Made by a program: the position numbers and the translations under genes. Positions 23,533-35,700 of a stretch of DNA of 64,000 nucleotides are shown in pieces. Within the stretch, counting starts at the first letter, position 1. The number at the start of each line of letters is the position of its first letter. The notes below the pieces were generated by a model. The model did not search any database. It was not told the origin of the DNA and worked only from the letters and a program-made list of their open reading frames with translations. This DNA is from Anseranas semipalmata. Lineage: Eukaryota > Chordata > Aves > Anseriformes > Anseranatidae. The stretch lies in NCBI GenBank assembly GCA_013399115.1, contig VXAA01002996.1, forward strand, positions 129,078-193,077, written 5' to 3'.

Positions 23533-26500
23533 AATTTTATCTCTGGAATGATTTGTATGTGTATGAATCCTAGGAAGAGGGTTTAAATAAAATTTTACTT
23601 CCTGTGTGACAGAGGAAATGTGAAAACAGGAATCCTGAAGTCTCATAAAATAGCAAGCAAAAGACAAGAACTGTCATTTGATTATTTTCTGAAGGCCTCA
23701 TGATGAGGGGACGAGGGAAGGAGGAGCTGAAATGTGAATGTTCAAAACATGGATTTGGTGATATTACCATAACAAGTGTAAAGTGCCTCAGAAAGAGCTG
23801 ATCGCCTTCTGTCCTGATGGCAGTAAACCCTTGTGTGGACATTACTTCTTATTGAAAGTAACTTAAGTCATAGTTAGGACTTCGGTCTCCTACCACAAGT
23901 CTAAAGTGTTTTGGTAAGTCACTGGTATCCCTCTCTTAAATTTTATTAAATGATACTCTGTTGAATGTGGTCAAACTTGAATTTTGCAGGCATGTGGAGA
24001 AGCAGTTAATTGACACTATGGTATTTTATTATTCCCGTTATGTTATCTGTGTAAAACTATCTTTTTGAAACCAGTCTCATTGCTACAGATTATAAGCACT
24101 TAATGGAAATGAGTTTGAGTGCTACTACTACTGTTACACTGCAATGTGGAGTTTTTACACAGGCAAAATTCCATGTCCTAGTAAAGACTAAGGGCCACCT
24201 CAGCTTAGGACACCTAACGTCAGTTAATTCCTTACTCTTAAAGGCTGAAGATATCTCCCAGGAGCTCTGATCACATTCAAATGCATTTTGTTGTCCAACA
24301 GTTCATCTTTACGCTTAATCATGATCTTAACCAAACAGCTAGATCTTAAACTAGGTGTTTGTCCATGTGTCTCATTTGAGAGACATTAGTAAGTTGTTAT
24401 TCTGGGGTACAGTTAAGATTCCTTTGATGTTGTGTTGCTGGCTGCTATTTTTTTTTTTCAAATTATAGCTTAGTTTCCAAATGTAGTGGATCAAAATATG
24501 TGCCCTCTCAGTAAAAATATTTGTGGAAATTTAGATGCACACAGTAGTATCAAACCCAGTATATTTTGAAGAAAGGCTACTGAAGCAAATGACTTGCTAT
24601 AATGAATTATTAACAAATGCTGAAAGGAATATAACAACTTTCAGATTGTAACTATGCATATTTGAAGTTTGGAATCCTCTTTTTGTCTAGTGCATGTCTG
24701 CTCATCTCCCTTTAAATGGCCACTTCATGCACTGTGAGTGAAATTAACTGCTCCAAATACAAAGCACTGTAGCTCAGCTGCTTGCTGAAGTTAGCCACTA
24801 GGAACACATCACTTTAATTTATCTTTCCCAATGAATATGGAGTTTGGTTTCTGTCTGCTATGCTGGTGTTTAAAACCTTGAGAAGCGTGGCTCGGCCACC
24901 TGTGAGGATGCTTGTCCTTCCATGATGACTCACTTTACTGGGGCCATGAAGCAGTTCTGTCAAAAGAAAGAGCTTTTCCTGCGGTTGAACTACCTGACAC
25001 AAGACATTCCTTGCCACGTGAGGGAAGTGGGCCCTGCTCTCACCTTGTTCTGAACTAGATGGAATCCCCATCTCTTAAGGCATCAGCAACTCTCAGAAAA
25101 AAAAGCTACACATTCGATGACTTAAATCCCCCCAAATCTTGTCCTTTTGACAGGACTGGAAGTGGAAGGGTTTCCTGCACTCACATTTCCGGAAGAACAC
25201 AGAGAGAACTGTGTTGATTAAGTTTATAAAACCTGATGTGTGAGGTTTGCTAATACTGCTTGCTTTTTCCCTGTCTGACTGCATCAAACAATTAAAAAAT
25301 GCTAAGCACTAAGATCCTACACTCAATTCTATGGAAACAACTTGTACAGAGTCTGTTATGAGTAACTGTATGAACAAAACAGTCTCAGAAAGAGTTTTTC
25401 TAGGAAACTGAAGTTCTGAAAATGCTCTCCTTTTCTTTCCTTGTCAGGTTTTGCTATTAATTTTAAGAGTCCATAAATTAAGGGAGCTAGTGTTCCAAGT
25501 GCTACTGTATTTGGGTAGGGATCTTGTATAAATGGGTTTTAAATCTGTTTGCAAGCTGCACCTTCTAATCTTCTTAAAAGGGTTTTGACAAGAGAATTAT
25601 GCTTATTAGTGCCTGTCAGCTAGCGCACAGTTTAAAAAAAAGGTATGGGTGAAAATCTTGCTTGAGAGATTTCAAAAAGCGGCTGTTGTAGTTGGTTGTG
25701 GTTTGAAGTGGTAAGAGGATATCACAGTGATGTAGAAGCAACCGTAGAAGCAACACCAGTTATTATTCACATCTGTAGTTAATAAGGGTAAATTGGAGTA
25801 TAAATGAGGGTAGAGATTTAATACCTCCTAGACTTAATCTAATGAGAAAGGTGAGAGCCAGAGACTCAATGTGGATAGGATTTGGGATTGTTCCATGAGA
25901 CAAAGATTTGGATTCTTAAAGTCTTCAATTCCGAAAAGGAGTCACTAAAATCTCCTGTTGAAAGGAGTGCTTAGACTGTGGGTGTAACAATAAGATGATA
26001 AAGATCATGTATAGGTTAACTTAGGCTTTGTTCTTATGTATGTTACCAGATTTCTGTTGATTTAGAAGAACTTGTCCACTGGATAAACAAATATTTTTGT
26101 CAGTTAAACTAACTAGCAGCTATTGAGTGAATGATAGGCCCAGTGATCACTGACAGATGTTTCATCTTTCTGGTACCCATTTATACATAAATGATTTCAG
26201 CACCTGAGTTTCCAATATGGTCTAAGAATGTTCTGTGATTCTTTCCGTACATGGTGGTAGGTCCATTATGAAAGATTCTTCCTAATGCTGTCTGTTAGTG
26301 GTTGGCTTACCTGCTGATTTATAGCATTGGATAATCGCATTTAAAATAGGGTATGGAGCTAATTCACTTTAGATTCATAAGTATGTAGTAGTTTTCTGAA
26401 ACTGCTGAACTGCTGGTCCACATGCTACCTTGTTGGAGGGAGTTCCACAATTTTATGTTTGTTGATTTTTTTTTTTTTTAAGGGGTTCCTGTCATAGGTT

Positions 26501-27291
26501 TTAAATATTTTGCTCTTTTTTCAATCCAAGAACTTTTTTTTTTGGTGTGAAGTAAGGAAAATGGGATATAAATTTCATGTTGAACTACTCCTTTATTGAA
26601 TTCAGATATGCTTGCTTTTATTCAGTTCACTACAATACATCAACCTTCCCAATCTTTTTAGGTTTTCCTTTTTTTTTTCCTTTTTCCTTTTTAGTTTTTT
26701 TCTTTAACTTTATCAATGAAGAGTTAAGATTCTTGCTTGCATATTTAATTTGTCCAACATTATGAGACAAACTGTGTGAAAGAGAATGTTCTTACTAAAA
26801 TTGTTCTTGCGCTCAAGTTAGTTTGTATCCAGTAAAATGTAGAAGAGAGGGGTGGATATAGGAACTACTGGTGATATCTAATACTTTTCCTTTAGCCAGA
26901 TAGAAAACCTATATTTTGGGCACCAGTTTCAGAGGCGTCTTATATGTTTGTACCTCTGTTTATCTGTGTTCCCTTACAAACTTAAAACTATATATCATTC
27001 TAAGCTCATTAGGGTGTAGACTGTACCATCATATATTCTTTTACAGTTTTTGCTGCAGCATGACTTTGGTGCTCAGTGGGGCTTCTGTGTTGAAATAATA
27101 GTGATCATGCTCAAGTTGATAATTGACAGTAGGATGTCTTGGAAGGGTTTCATTGTGTACCTATGAAATGATTTTTAATTGGTTTATATTATGGTGTGAC
27201 TTCTAATGCCAACATTTGTGAGTTTGGTACATGCAGGTGGGTATGTTTCTCTGATAAAGCTGTTGGGAACTTGTCCTTTGTTTTCTTGCAG

Positions 27292-27434
27292 ACCTTTGGA
27301 ACGTTCCAGTGAAGATGTAGATATAATATTCACACGACTGAAAGAAGTGAAAGCTTTTGAGAAATTTCATCCAAACCTTCTCCAGCAGATATGTCTCTGC
27401 GGATATTATGAAAATCTGGAAAAAGGAATCACAT
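27292..27434 (+). CDS. RAPGEF4: RAPGEF4 coding exon 2 (completes Arg22 to Thr69, plus 1 nt)
   Basis: These 143 bases between TTTTCTTGCAG and ACAT|GTAAGA encode [20 protein letters not shown], then [20 protein letters not shown] and ENLEKGIT. This is the N-terminal helical lead-in of EPAC2 CNB-A, including the helices before the first beta strand. Residue numbering assumes translation from 16460. Upstream phase 2 and downstream phase 1 match exons 1 and 3. Reading on into intron 2 would add about 49 unrelated residues before a stop at 27581-27583, so intron retention would truncate the protein. One residue differs from the mammalian sequence as I remember it (LLQQ versus LLHQ). Confidence 0.97.
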
Positions 27435-28543
27435 GTAAGAGAGCTTCATGTGGTGATTTGTTTTATGTAGATAAAGTTGGGATTCAGGCTGGGATTGTCT
27501 CTAGGAGACTGTTAAGAGAGCACAATCAGTGGAATGGCCATAAAAACGTTTACAGTCTTAGTCATGGGGGAAGGCAGGACTAAAGTGCTGCTTGCTCTAC
27601 AAATATAATATGTGGTAAATCTATGGTAACAAGGCCCACATTATTGGATTTAGGACTCTGCCACTGTTTTGTTGAAAGATTAGAAGCAGTCATTGCACTT
27701 AAGCCTCATTCTTCCCCTGTAAATGTATTATTGATCTGCTGTGTAGATACTTTGTGATGTCAGGGACAAAAGTGTATCACTGAGGCATATTGCTAATTGT
27801 GTATGGTTTGCAGTCACTCTGGATAACACAACACATTTGCAGAGCTGCATGTTGCTGTGGGGTGCAGCAGCTCTGTGCCTGCTCTGGCAGCCCATGTACC
27901 AGATGAAGCTGGACAGCTGTGCTTGGTCTGTGAAGCTGAGGTGGAAATAAGTGGTGGTTCTGTGATGGGAATGTGCGAGTTCCTGGAGTTGTACCGGGGG
28001 AATAGCTGACAGAGACCTGATGTAAGTGATATTTCATAAAGTCTCTGAGACCCCTCAGGTAAATCTGAGGTACACAGCAGTGGGGTTTGCTTACAGTAAT
28101 AGGAATTCTGATACTATGTAATCACACCGTTGGAACAGCTGAACATCAAACAACTGTAGTTGTTTCTCAGCCAGAACTCTTACTGAAGGCAGTGGGAGCT
28201 GTATCGGCATTCCAAAATTCTAAATTTCAAAGGTACATTGTTCAGAAAGTCTTTTTTTTTTTTTTTGGTGTTCATTAACTAAGTAGCAGTAAAAGAGAAG
28301 CAAACTGGGAAAGAGCGAAGCAGTTCTATGTGCTTTCACTTGTTCAGTAGTCTCTTGATAGTTTACTAAAATGTATACTTTCCAGTGTCGCTGGAAATAT
28401 TATTGGACAAGTAAATAGTCTGATATGACAAATTCTATACTGCCAGCTGTGACTACAGAAGTATGGTAATATGTGGGAAAATGTTTGTTAACGTTGCTAA
28501 ACTTAAAGAGGTACCTCTTATTTACAATATTTCATCTTTGCAG
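27435..28543 (+). other. RAPGEF4: RAPGEF4 intron 2
   Basis: A short 1.1-kb GT-AG intron with donor GTAAGA and acceptor TTTCATCTTTGCAG. It contains a 15-base poly-T at 28252-28266 and no recognisable repeat family or exon. Confidence 0.92.
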
Positions 28544-28632
28544 TATTCCGTCAGGGTGATATTGGAACAAACTGGTATGCTGTTCTGACAGGATCACTGG
28601 ATGTGAAGGTTTCCGATACAAGCAACCACCTG
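28544..28632 (+). CDS. RAPGEF4: RAPGEF4 coding exon 3 (Leu70-Leu99)
   Basis: These 89 bases encode [20 protein letters not shown] followed by [10 protein letters not shown]. This is the early beta-barrel of CNB-A, with the conserved FRQGD and G-x-x-W-Y-x-V-x-x-G-S pattern of cyclic-nucleotide-binding folds. The donor is CACCTG|GTAAAG. The last residue is Leu (CTG), where the mammalian protein, as I recall it, has Gln (CAG). The difference falls in the loop before DAVTICTLG and at the splice junction. The length is not a multiple of three, so skipping this exon would shift the frame. Confidence 0.97.
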
Positions 28633-30495
28633 GTAAAGTAAATTGTTCATTAAAACTATCCAGTCAGTAGTACAACGAAAGCTTAGGACTTATGTCAAGG
28701 TAGATAACAATGAGATGTATTGTACAGATTTATTGTACAGATTATTTTGTTTCTCTGCCTGTCCTTTAGCCTTAGCTGTCCTTTGTCTGTGGAGGCAAAT
28801 CATGCCATTGATTTCAAGAAAACTGGAATGTAATGCTCTGAAAAGGGGTCTACATGTGAATATAAAACAGAACTCATGGTCTTTTCTCATAGTGCTGTAT
28901 GAAGTTAAGCTACAGATCTGTGAATTGTTAATTGATTCCCTGGAAACATTTTAATTCGGTCCTGGTTCTAAAAGTTCAAACCAAACCCACCAATAGTGCA
29001 GTCTGCTAACAGCATACTGCAGCCTCTGCTGAAAGAAGGGGAAGGTATGATAGTGATAATAGAGTACTGGAGCTGCTGCCGTGTTAGACCTGGAGATAAT
29101 ACCTATTCAGTGTGAAGAAATAGAAGAACAAGTGAAATACCAAATAATTGCAAGTGATTACTCAATATCCTGGCACTCCTGGATTACAAAATTTGGAGTT
29201 TTGAATAAATACGAATAAAAGGATGAGAATAATGAAGCTATTAAATTACCTGAATTATATCTATATTAAATTATTATATACCAGAATGTAATGTGAGTCA
29301 TTATATACAGAGTTTAGCCCTGTTTTGATTGGAGGGGGTTTGATCAGTGTAGCTGCAGAATGAGGATGTGTACACGTAAACGTGTGTGCGTGCTTCTTTC
29401 CAAGAAGCCTGATGTGACACATCACTATTTTTAGCTTTGGATGAAGTAATGAAAATAATTTTTTTTTGAGAAAACAGCCATATGAAAGGTGTCTGTGGGA
29501 ACTCAGTGGTGACTACTGTCCCCCATTTATTTTTGCAAGCACCATTGGATCAGGCTGACTCAGGAGTCGTTGCTTCTCCCAGCGGCAAGATATCTCCTCT
29601 CAGCTGTTCAGGGAGCTCTTGGACAGGTGGTGGTCCCTGACATAGTTTCCACAGGATTTGGAGCTCAGCAGGGGCTTATAAACCATGGGAAACACTTCTG
29701 CAGGCAAAGACTAGCTTTCTTGAGCTACACAGCTCTGGTTAATGAGGGCTGTAAGATGCCACGGCACAAGAATTTACCTGTGTTGGTTCTGCTCAAAAAT
29801 GTTTTGGTGAAGCAGGTGGGGCTTTTCCAAGGTAACTTCCAGTGTAAGAAAACTTTAGGCTCCTCCCTTGCCTCACTTTAGTCTCCATCCCATGTTGTCT
29901 AATGTCACGCTTACGAGTCTCACACTTAGTGCTGGGAGCTGTCTTCTGGGAAAGCACCATGACCCATACCCTGCTCCTGTGTTTGAGATCTGGGATTGTT
30001 TCCTCATGTACCTCTGATACGTGACCCATCGTGCCTTCACATTAGTGGTATAGCTACCCGGCACCTGAGGTGTAATACTACCTCCTTGAATATAGCATGC
30101 ACGTGTGTGTGTCGTAATTCTTTGCCCAAAGTTCAGCTGTCAGGGGAAGGTTTCTTGCTCATGGCAGATTGGCAGAAACTGGAGTTTCCACTTCATTGAG
30201 CATAGCATTACCAGTGAATTTGGGTCAGAATGCAAGTCAGGGCAGTGGGTGAGCACTGGGTCTTTCTACTTCTTGCAGTAAAATGATGGATACAAAAGGA
30301 ATTTATTTCTTATCATTATTTTTAGCAACCTCTTCACTATACCAAATACAGACTAGTAGAGAGTAGCCTAATTCGAGCAATTCTCAGCATGGCCTGGTTG
30401 TCATTGGTATTGTCACAATTTGGGACAGTACAGGGATTTTAAGAGACTCTTTTCTATGCAAGCCTAAAGCAATCAGGAATATTTTCTGGTGTTTG

Positions 30496-30511
30496 CCAAA
30501 AGATGGCGCTG
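30496..30511 (+). promoter_or_regulatory. CTCF-like motif
   Basis: CCAAAAGATGGCGCTG matches the CTCF core CCASYAGRKGGCRSY at 13 of 15 positions, with an intact AGATGGCGCT block. It lies in intron 3 in + orientation, 1.75 kb before a second match in the same orientation. Binding is inferred only. Confidence 0.4.
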
Positions 30512-30714
30512 CACCGTTGTTAAGGTCCTAATCTCTTTACTGAATCAGACATAAATATATCCACATAAGCATCCTGAATGTGGTTTTAAAGAATCTGTTC
30601 TGAGTTGATTTGTTCCATTAGATGGAGGATTGAACAGTTCAGCCTCTTAAGAAATGTAAATATTTTTTTCTGCTCATTCAGGTTCACTGCATTTTCCTGC
30701 CAACGGGAAACTAC

Positions 30715-30737
30715 AGAACTACAGTTCATGTAGTTCT
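30715..30737. repeat. 9-bp inverted repeat (hairpin)
   Basis: AGAACTACA and TGTAGTTCT are perfectly complementary around a five-base loop (GTTCA). There is no U-tract or gene end to make it a terminator. It is probably incidental. Confidence 0.7.
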
Positions 30738-31560
30738 AGTTATAGAAATTATATTGTACAGTAATTTCTAAACCGTGTGTTTCCTTTTCACAGGAACAAT
30801 GCACTGAATTCTTACCACTGTCTAGTTGCCATAGGATACAGCCTCACTGCCACAAGGACAGCAGCTCATGCATTTACCATTCTCTTGCTGGAGAGGTTTG
30901 GTGGGTGGGGACTCTGAAATAATATCTGAGGCCAGTGTTTTCTCTGGTTTTGCTCCAGTTTGGTGTTTATACCATGTCCTTCCTGTTGTTCCTTGCTCTC
31001 CTGCTCCTTGTCCTGATTTTAGCTCCTGGGTGTCCTATTCCAGTCTTGCCTTATCTTCCTTGTTGGGATGGTGCTAGCCCTTCTTGAGCTTGAAATACTT
31101 ACTAGCACTTCCTTCCTGCTGTGCTTAGTGCAAACCCAGAAGATGAAGAAAGTACAGTGTAGCTCCAAAGGCACAGCGCTGACAGACTGACTTGCTGCAT
31201 TGTGCTCCCAGCTAGGAACAGATGACCAGTGCTCAAGATGTAGGGATGCTTGCAACCTATCCTGGAGCACGTTTTCCAGTAACAGCTCCCAGGAGCCAAA
31301 ACTTCCTTTGCCAAATCTTGGTAATGATTAATTGCTCTGCTTTTACTATTGTACCATAAGTGGCACTAATGCTAATGAAAAAGAATTCTTAATATTTGAA
31401 TGGAATTCATCTGCTAATGATATCATTGCTCACTTTGCTCATGTTGGTCTGCATCCATAGAGGTGACTGAGACACTCCAGAGATTCCCTGATTTTTATGT
31501 CTAGAACCAAGAAACTGTGGTGCACCCTGAATCCATAGGTTTGGCTCTTGTCCTTGTGCA

Positions 31561-31628
31561 GGAGGTTGTAGTAGACAACCTCTTAAGTTTTCCTGCACCT
31601 TGAATTATCCTGTGATTGTATGATGATG
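31561..31628 (+). mobile_element. CR1 LINE 3' end, degraded
   Basis: GTAGTAGACAACCTCTTAAG, followed by TTTTCCTGCACCTTGAATTA and TCCTGTGATTGTATGATGATG, aligns by eye with the CR1 terminus (TAGATGACCTCTAGAGGTCC...CCAACCT...ATTCTGTGATT). More substitutions than in the 20.6-kb copy suggest an older insertion. Sense to RAPGEF4. Confidence 0.6.
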
Positions 31629-32248
31629 AGTATAGTTTTAATGTAAATATAGTAAATCAATTCTCTTGATTAAAAATATAATATTAGTCCCTCTTTTGCT
31701 AGGTGTTTGTCTGTCTACTTAGGGAACTTGCATTTCAATGAGCCAGGGAATAAATGTGTTATATAACAGCTATTATGTACTAATTCTTTATGCAGTCACG
31801 TTTGGAGCTTGATTGCTTTCTTCCACTGAAAGTACAGTAAAGTATTGTGCACTTTGTGCTAAGAGTCTTGATGGCCTTTGCTCTTGCAGAGGCATATAGT
31901 TACATGTCTTGCACTGGAAATTAGATCTAAGTGTACTAATGGATCAAGACTTCAGTGTAGCTAGTGAAGTATAAATTCATACAAGTTCTTGCTGCACATT
32001 AGCTTACTCATGCAGGTACTGTGATTATTTACAGAAAATGTTAGCAATACTGATGAGGACCAAGTTGAAAATTCATATGAACAGAAATGTTAACATTACC
32101 TATGATTTTCTATTATAATAGGAGGAATTTTCCATGTACTGATTAAAATGTTATAATAAACATACATATTTAGCATCTCATAGATAAACCCTCACTTTCA
32201 TCTTGGTTTGGAAAAACCCTTTTTGACTGATGGCAAAACTGCATTATG

Positions 32249-32263
32249 TCACAAGAGGGCAGT
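32249..32263 (+). promoter_or_regulatory. CTCF-like motif
   Basis: TCACAAGAGGGCAGT matches CCASYAGRKGGCRSY at 13 of 15 positions, with the AGAGGGCAG core intact. Same orientation as the match at 30496. A pair of intronic, co-oriented CTCF sites could anchor a loop with the promoter; this is inference. Confidence 0.4.
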
Positions 32264-32714
32264 GTTAGAATATAGAACAAACTGAGTACAGGCACTGAAA
32301 TGTCTAGTTTGAAAATCATATTGAACTATTTACTATATAACTGTTTTAAAGAGTTTGACCAGAGCAGATTTCTTTTTTACTGTTAGTCCTGTTCCACTGA
32401 GGCAGTAAAATATGCTAGCTGGTGATGATCATGACAATAATTTCATTTGCCATTGAAATGAGACAACACAATTACAACACAGAGATCTGACAGGATTACC
32501 CATCCAGTACATCCCGAGTGGTGGCTGGTCTGCTTTCTGTACAAATTATTTATGAATTTTTGGCTGTTCAACAGTCAAGAAGAGACTGAAGAGGTCATGG
32601 GTTTGGTTTTTTTCAAGGTAATGTCACACTATGAGTTGCAGAGGTGAGTGTAATGAACTGTTTGGTCTTGCCTCAACTTGTTTGTAAGAAATACCCCAAC
32701 AAATATTGTACTTA

Positions 32715-32750
32715 AAAGTTACATAAGGATTTAAAGTTACATAAGGATTT
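32715..32750. repeat. perfect 18-bp tandem duplication
   Basis: AAAGTTACATAAGGATTT occurs twice in direct succession without a mismatch (32715-32732 and 32733-32750). Perfect identity implies a recent event, perhaps one polymorphic in the species or an assembly artefact. Confidence 0.95.
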
Positions 32751-35700
32751 AGTAAGTACCCTTTAAAATAAACAGAATTAGCAGCCCATTTCTGTTTAGA
32801 AAGAGGTCTTTACCCTCAGTTATGAAAAGATTCTGAGTTTATTTTTTATTTGGCACTGTTATCTACCCATTGTTACAACCAAGATACATAGTAATAAAAG
32901 TTCCTTTTTGAGATATTCCTAGTTTGTTGTCTTAAAAATGCTGACAACTGCCTTACCTGTGTTTAGTTTCTCAGCTCTGTTTTGAAAATGAACAGGTTCT
33001 GACAGATGACTGTTAGTAATGTCTCAGTATAAAGCTGGGAATAAATGCATGACAAAAGTATCAGGGTGACATCTTTGCCAGACTCTGCAGCATTGTGTTT
33101 CACTGGATTAGATTCAGAGCCTTTTACCCCAAATGATTAAGATTTATATTCCTGTCTGATAAAATGGGAAGGAATGAAAAGAAGAAAGAGAAATACCAAA
33201 TAGCAATTTATTTTGTAGTCTGCCTGCTGAATCACGGTGTGTGTTGGGGGCCATTGCTAATTTATCTGTATTTGGTGGAGTTTTTTTTTTTTTTTTTAAG
33301 TTGATCAGATTTTTAAAACGGGGCATTGGCTTTGCAAGCAATTAGCCTTTTTTAGTAAAGCTTTAAAGGAGGAGCTGTGGGTGCTTGGGTGGTACAGCAC
33401 TGTCAGTTGTAGGAAAACGCAGAGGACTGAGGATCAAAAGCCAAACAAGTTAGTGGTGCTGCTGGAAAAAATGACCATGAAGAAAGAAATACAGATGTCC
33501 ATGTAAGAAAGGAAAGAATTTCCTGGATGTCTGAAGCTGAGGATAAAGGAGGTATGTGATAAGATGAAGTGGAAACAGGAGAAGGGATTTAAACAGGACA
33601 GTCCTTGCAGTAGTGCTTTCTGAATGTAAATGTAACATTGCCATTATGTATTTCAGGGACAGCCTGTGTGAAGCTGAGACATAGGTTTGTACTGTAGTCT
33701 GTAGTGTAGTGTGAATACGCTCAAGCTAGCCTTAAATTACTTGTTTTGAGCATGAGAACTGCTCTACCAACTGTAACACAGAGATGAGCGGGACAAATGT
33801 ACTCAGGGTGTGTTAGCTTGTGCTGACCTCCACAGCGTCGTGATTATACTAATTTTGATTTTGAACTTAGCTTATGTAAAGTTAATATAGAAAAGTCATT
33901 TCACTTCTGTCTGCCAGATACCTCAGGAAAAAGGCCAAGATATTGCAGGTACCTTTTATGGAATTAGATGGGAATGTATGGAAATAATTAATATGTTATT
34001 CCAGTATAGTTAATCTGATCTGCAAATATTTTAATTAGGAACCAGAAGAGAACTTGTTCACAGTCTTTCTATGATTGTAATGTATCCTTTAATCAAATCA
34101 CCTCCTCTTTTGTAAAGAGGATGGCCTAACATATATTGTCAAACTGCAATTCTAGTGTGGAAGGATATTGCTGTGTTATCTTTAAAAGTAGTTTGATAAG
34201 GATTTCCTTTCTGAATGATGACTGAAACATATTCCAGTGGAGGTAATGGAGCAAGAAAATCACTTCATAGAAGAGATAATTTACTTCCACATGTATCCTT
34301 TGGTTTCTCTGTTGTGAAAGGAAACTTTTGCTGAGGACAAGCTGAGGTGTGTCAAAGTAATAATATACAAATTTCCAAAGTGCTGGCTTTTGCAGATTTC
34401 CAGTTAAACATGGAGGTGGTATGAAGTCCTGGAGGGACACAGGTGCAGAGGTCAGATAAAGGTACAAAGTATGGGAAAATGATGAAATTAAAAATAAACC
34501 AGATTCATCAACTCCCTTATAAATTCAAAATATTGGTTAAACTTAAATTTTAAAGTAAAATACCCAATCTTTTTCTTCCTAACACTGGTCAATTTTTCTT
34601 ATTTTCTTTGTTTCTCTCTGACACCATGACTTTGTTCACACAGAGTACAAAAATTCTGTGTGCCAGCTTCAAAACAAGTGGCACACAAGTCAGGGAGGGT
34701 CATGCAGAGATGTGTCTTATGGTGGGGGAGGAAATAGTGCAGAACCTTGAATTTCTGATTCTTATCCATAGTTTGCTCTGAGAAATTCAATAATGTTTTA
34801 GATTGATGGGGGGGGAGGTTAACAACTTTCACTGCATGTGCCTCCTCTGCCAGTGACAGTGAAACTGAATGCACAAACAGTCTATGATTTGAATGCTACC
34901 ATTTTTATAGTGTTTTCAGAGGACACATAGCAATGGAAACAATCTCATCTTTTTAAGTCTTTAATACTGCCTTTTAAATAGCTGTGTGAATTTTAGCTGG
35001 TTACCAGCAGCTAGAACCCCCTGCTGCTTCTGGGATAGCAGAGGGGAACAGCAAACTGAGTTTTGAGCTGCCAGCAATCCTCCTTAAGTCTACATTGAAC
35101 AGCAGGAGATTCTTGAGTGTAAGGTTAACAGGCATAATAGGAAATGCACACCTGATTTCCTAGGAGGCTGGAGATGTATAAATTGAGGGCAGAGAGAAGA
35201 TAGGGCTCTGAAGTCTTGAAGAAGGTAGATGGGCTTGCTCCTTAGCTGGCTGAGAAACTGCATCTCTATGAAGAGCAATGATGGCTGGGGAGAAAAAAAA
35301 AAAAAAGAAAAACTTTCATTCGATAGAAACCTGGATAGGTAGGACCATTCCATCTCCTTGACCTAACTCCCCACAATGTTAATTTATTTCTAAGGCTGAA
35401 CAGCTGTCTTGTCAAATGTTCTCTTAAAAAATGGTTCCTTAACCAACACCTTTCCTTCTCACTTCTCTATTCTGTTTTTTAAAATATATTCTTTAAGGTT
35501 GTAAAGGATCAAAAAAGTGAAGAGTTTCTAGAGAGTTTCTTTGGGGGAGCAAGGGGGAAGGGAATGAGAAAGAAGTTTAAAGATGTAATTATTGCTTATA
35601 ATCCACCTAATGGAAATGTTTCTTTTTCTGCTAGACTGTTCGGTTATTCTGCCCGAAACAGAGATCTTTTGTCTGAACTTTCTAAATAAAGTTGAGCATA

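Larger units (their letters stand above)
16525..27291 (+). other. RAPGEF4: RAPGEF4 intron 1
   Basis: This is a 10.8-kb GT-AG intron. Its first 0.9 kb is the downstream half of the CpG island, with a (TG)n tract, an assembly gap and a C-rich tract. The rest is AT-rich and includes two CR1 tails, an AAAT microsatellite, two locally duplicated segments, a 24-base poly-T and a possible regulatory cluster near 23.3 kb. The acceptor is TTGTTTTCTTGCAG at 27278-27291. I found no further coding exon inside. Open frames on either strand (for example - strand 24814-25071, 85 residues) match nothing I know. Confidence 0.85.

Noticed and set aside
24814..25071. 85-codon - strand open frame in intron 1
   Set aside because: No family recognised and no flanking exon signals, so it is treated as chance.
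26200..26260. TTCTGTGATTCTTT resembling a CR1 tail
   Set aside because: Only one octamer-like unit is present, and the upstream sequence does not match the CR1 GATGATCTT...TTCCAAC block.
27435..27583. In-frame continuation of exon 2 into intron 2 (about 49 residues)
   Set aside because: A consensus GTAAGA donor sits exactly where the EPAC2 family sequence stops matching, and exon 3 continues the protein in phase. The extension is intronic read-through.
29570..29881. 103-codon + strand open frame in intron 3
   Set aside because: It overlaps open frames on the opposite strand in a locally GC-richer block and has no recognisable motif. Probably decayed repeat or chance.
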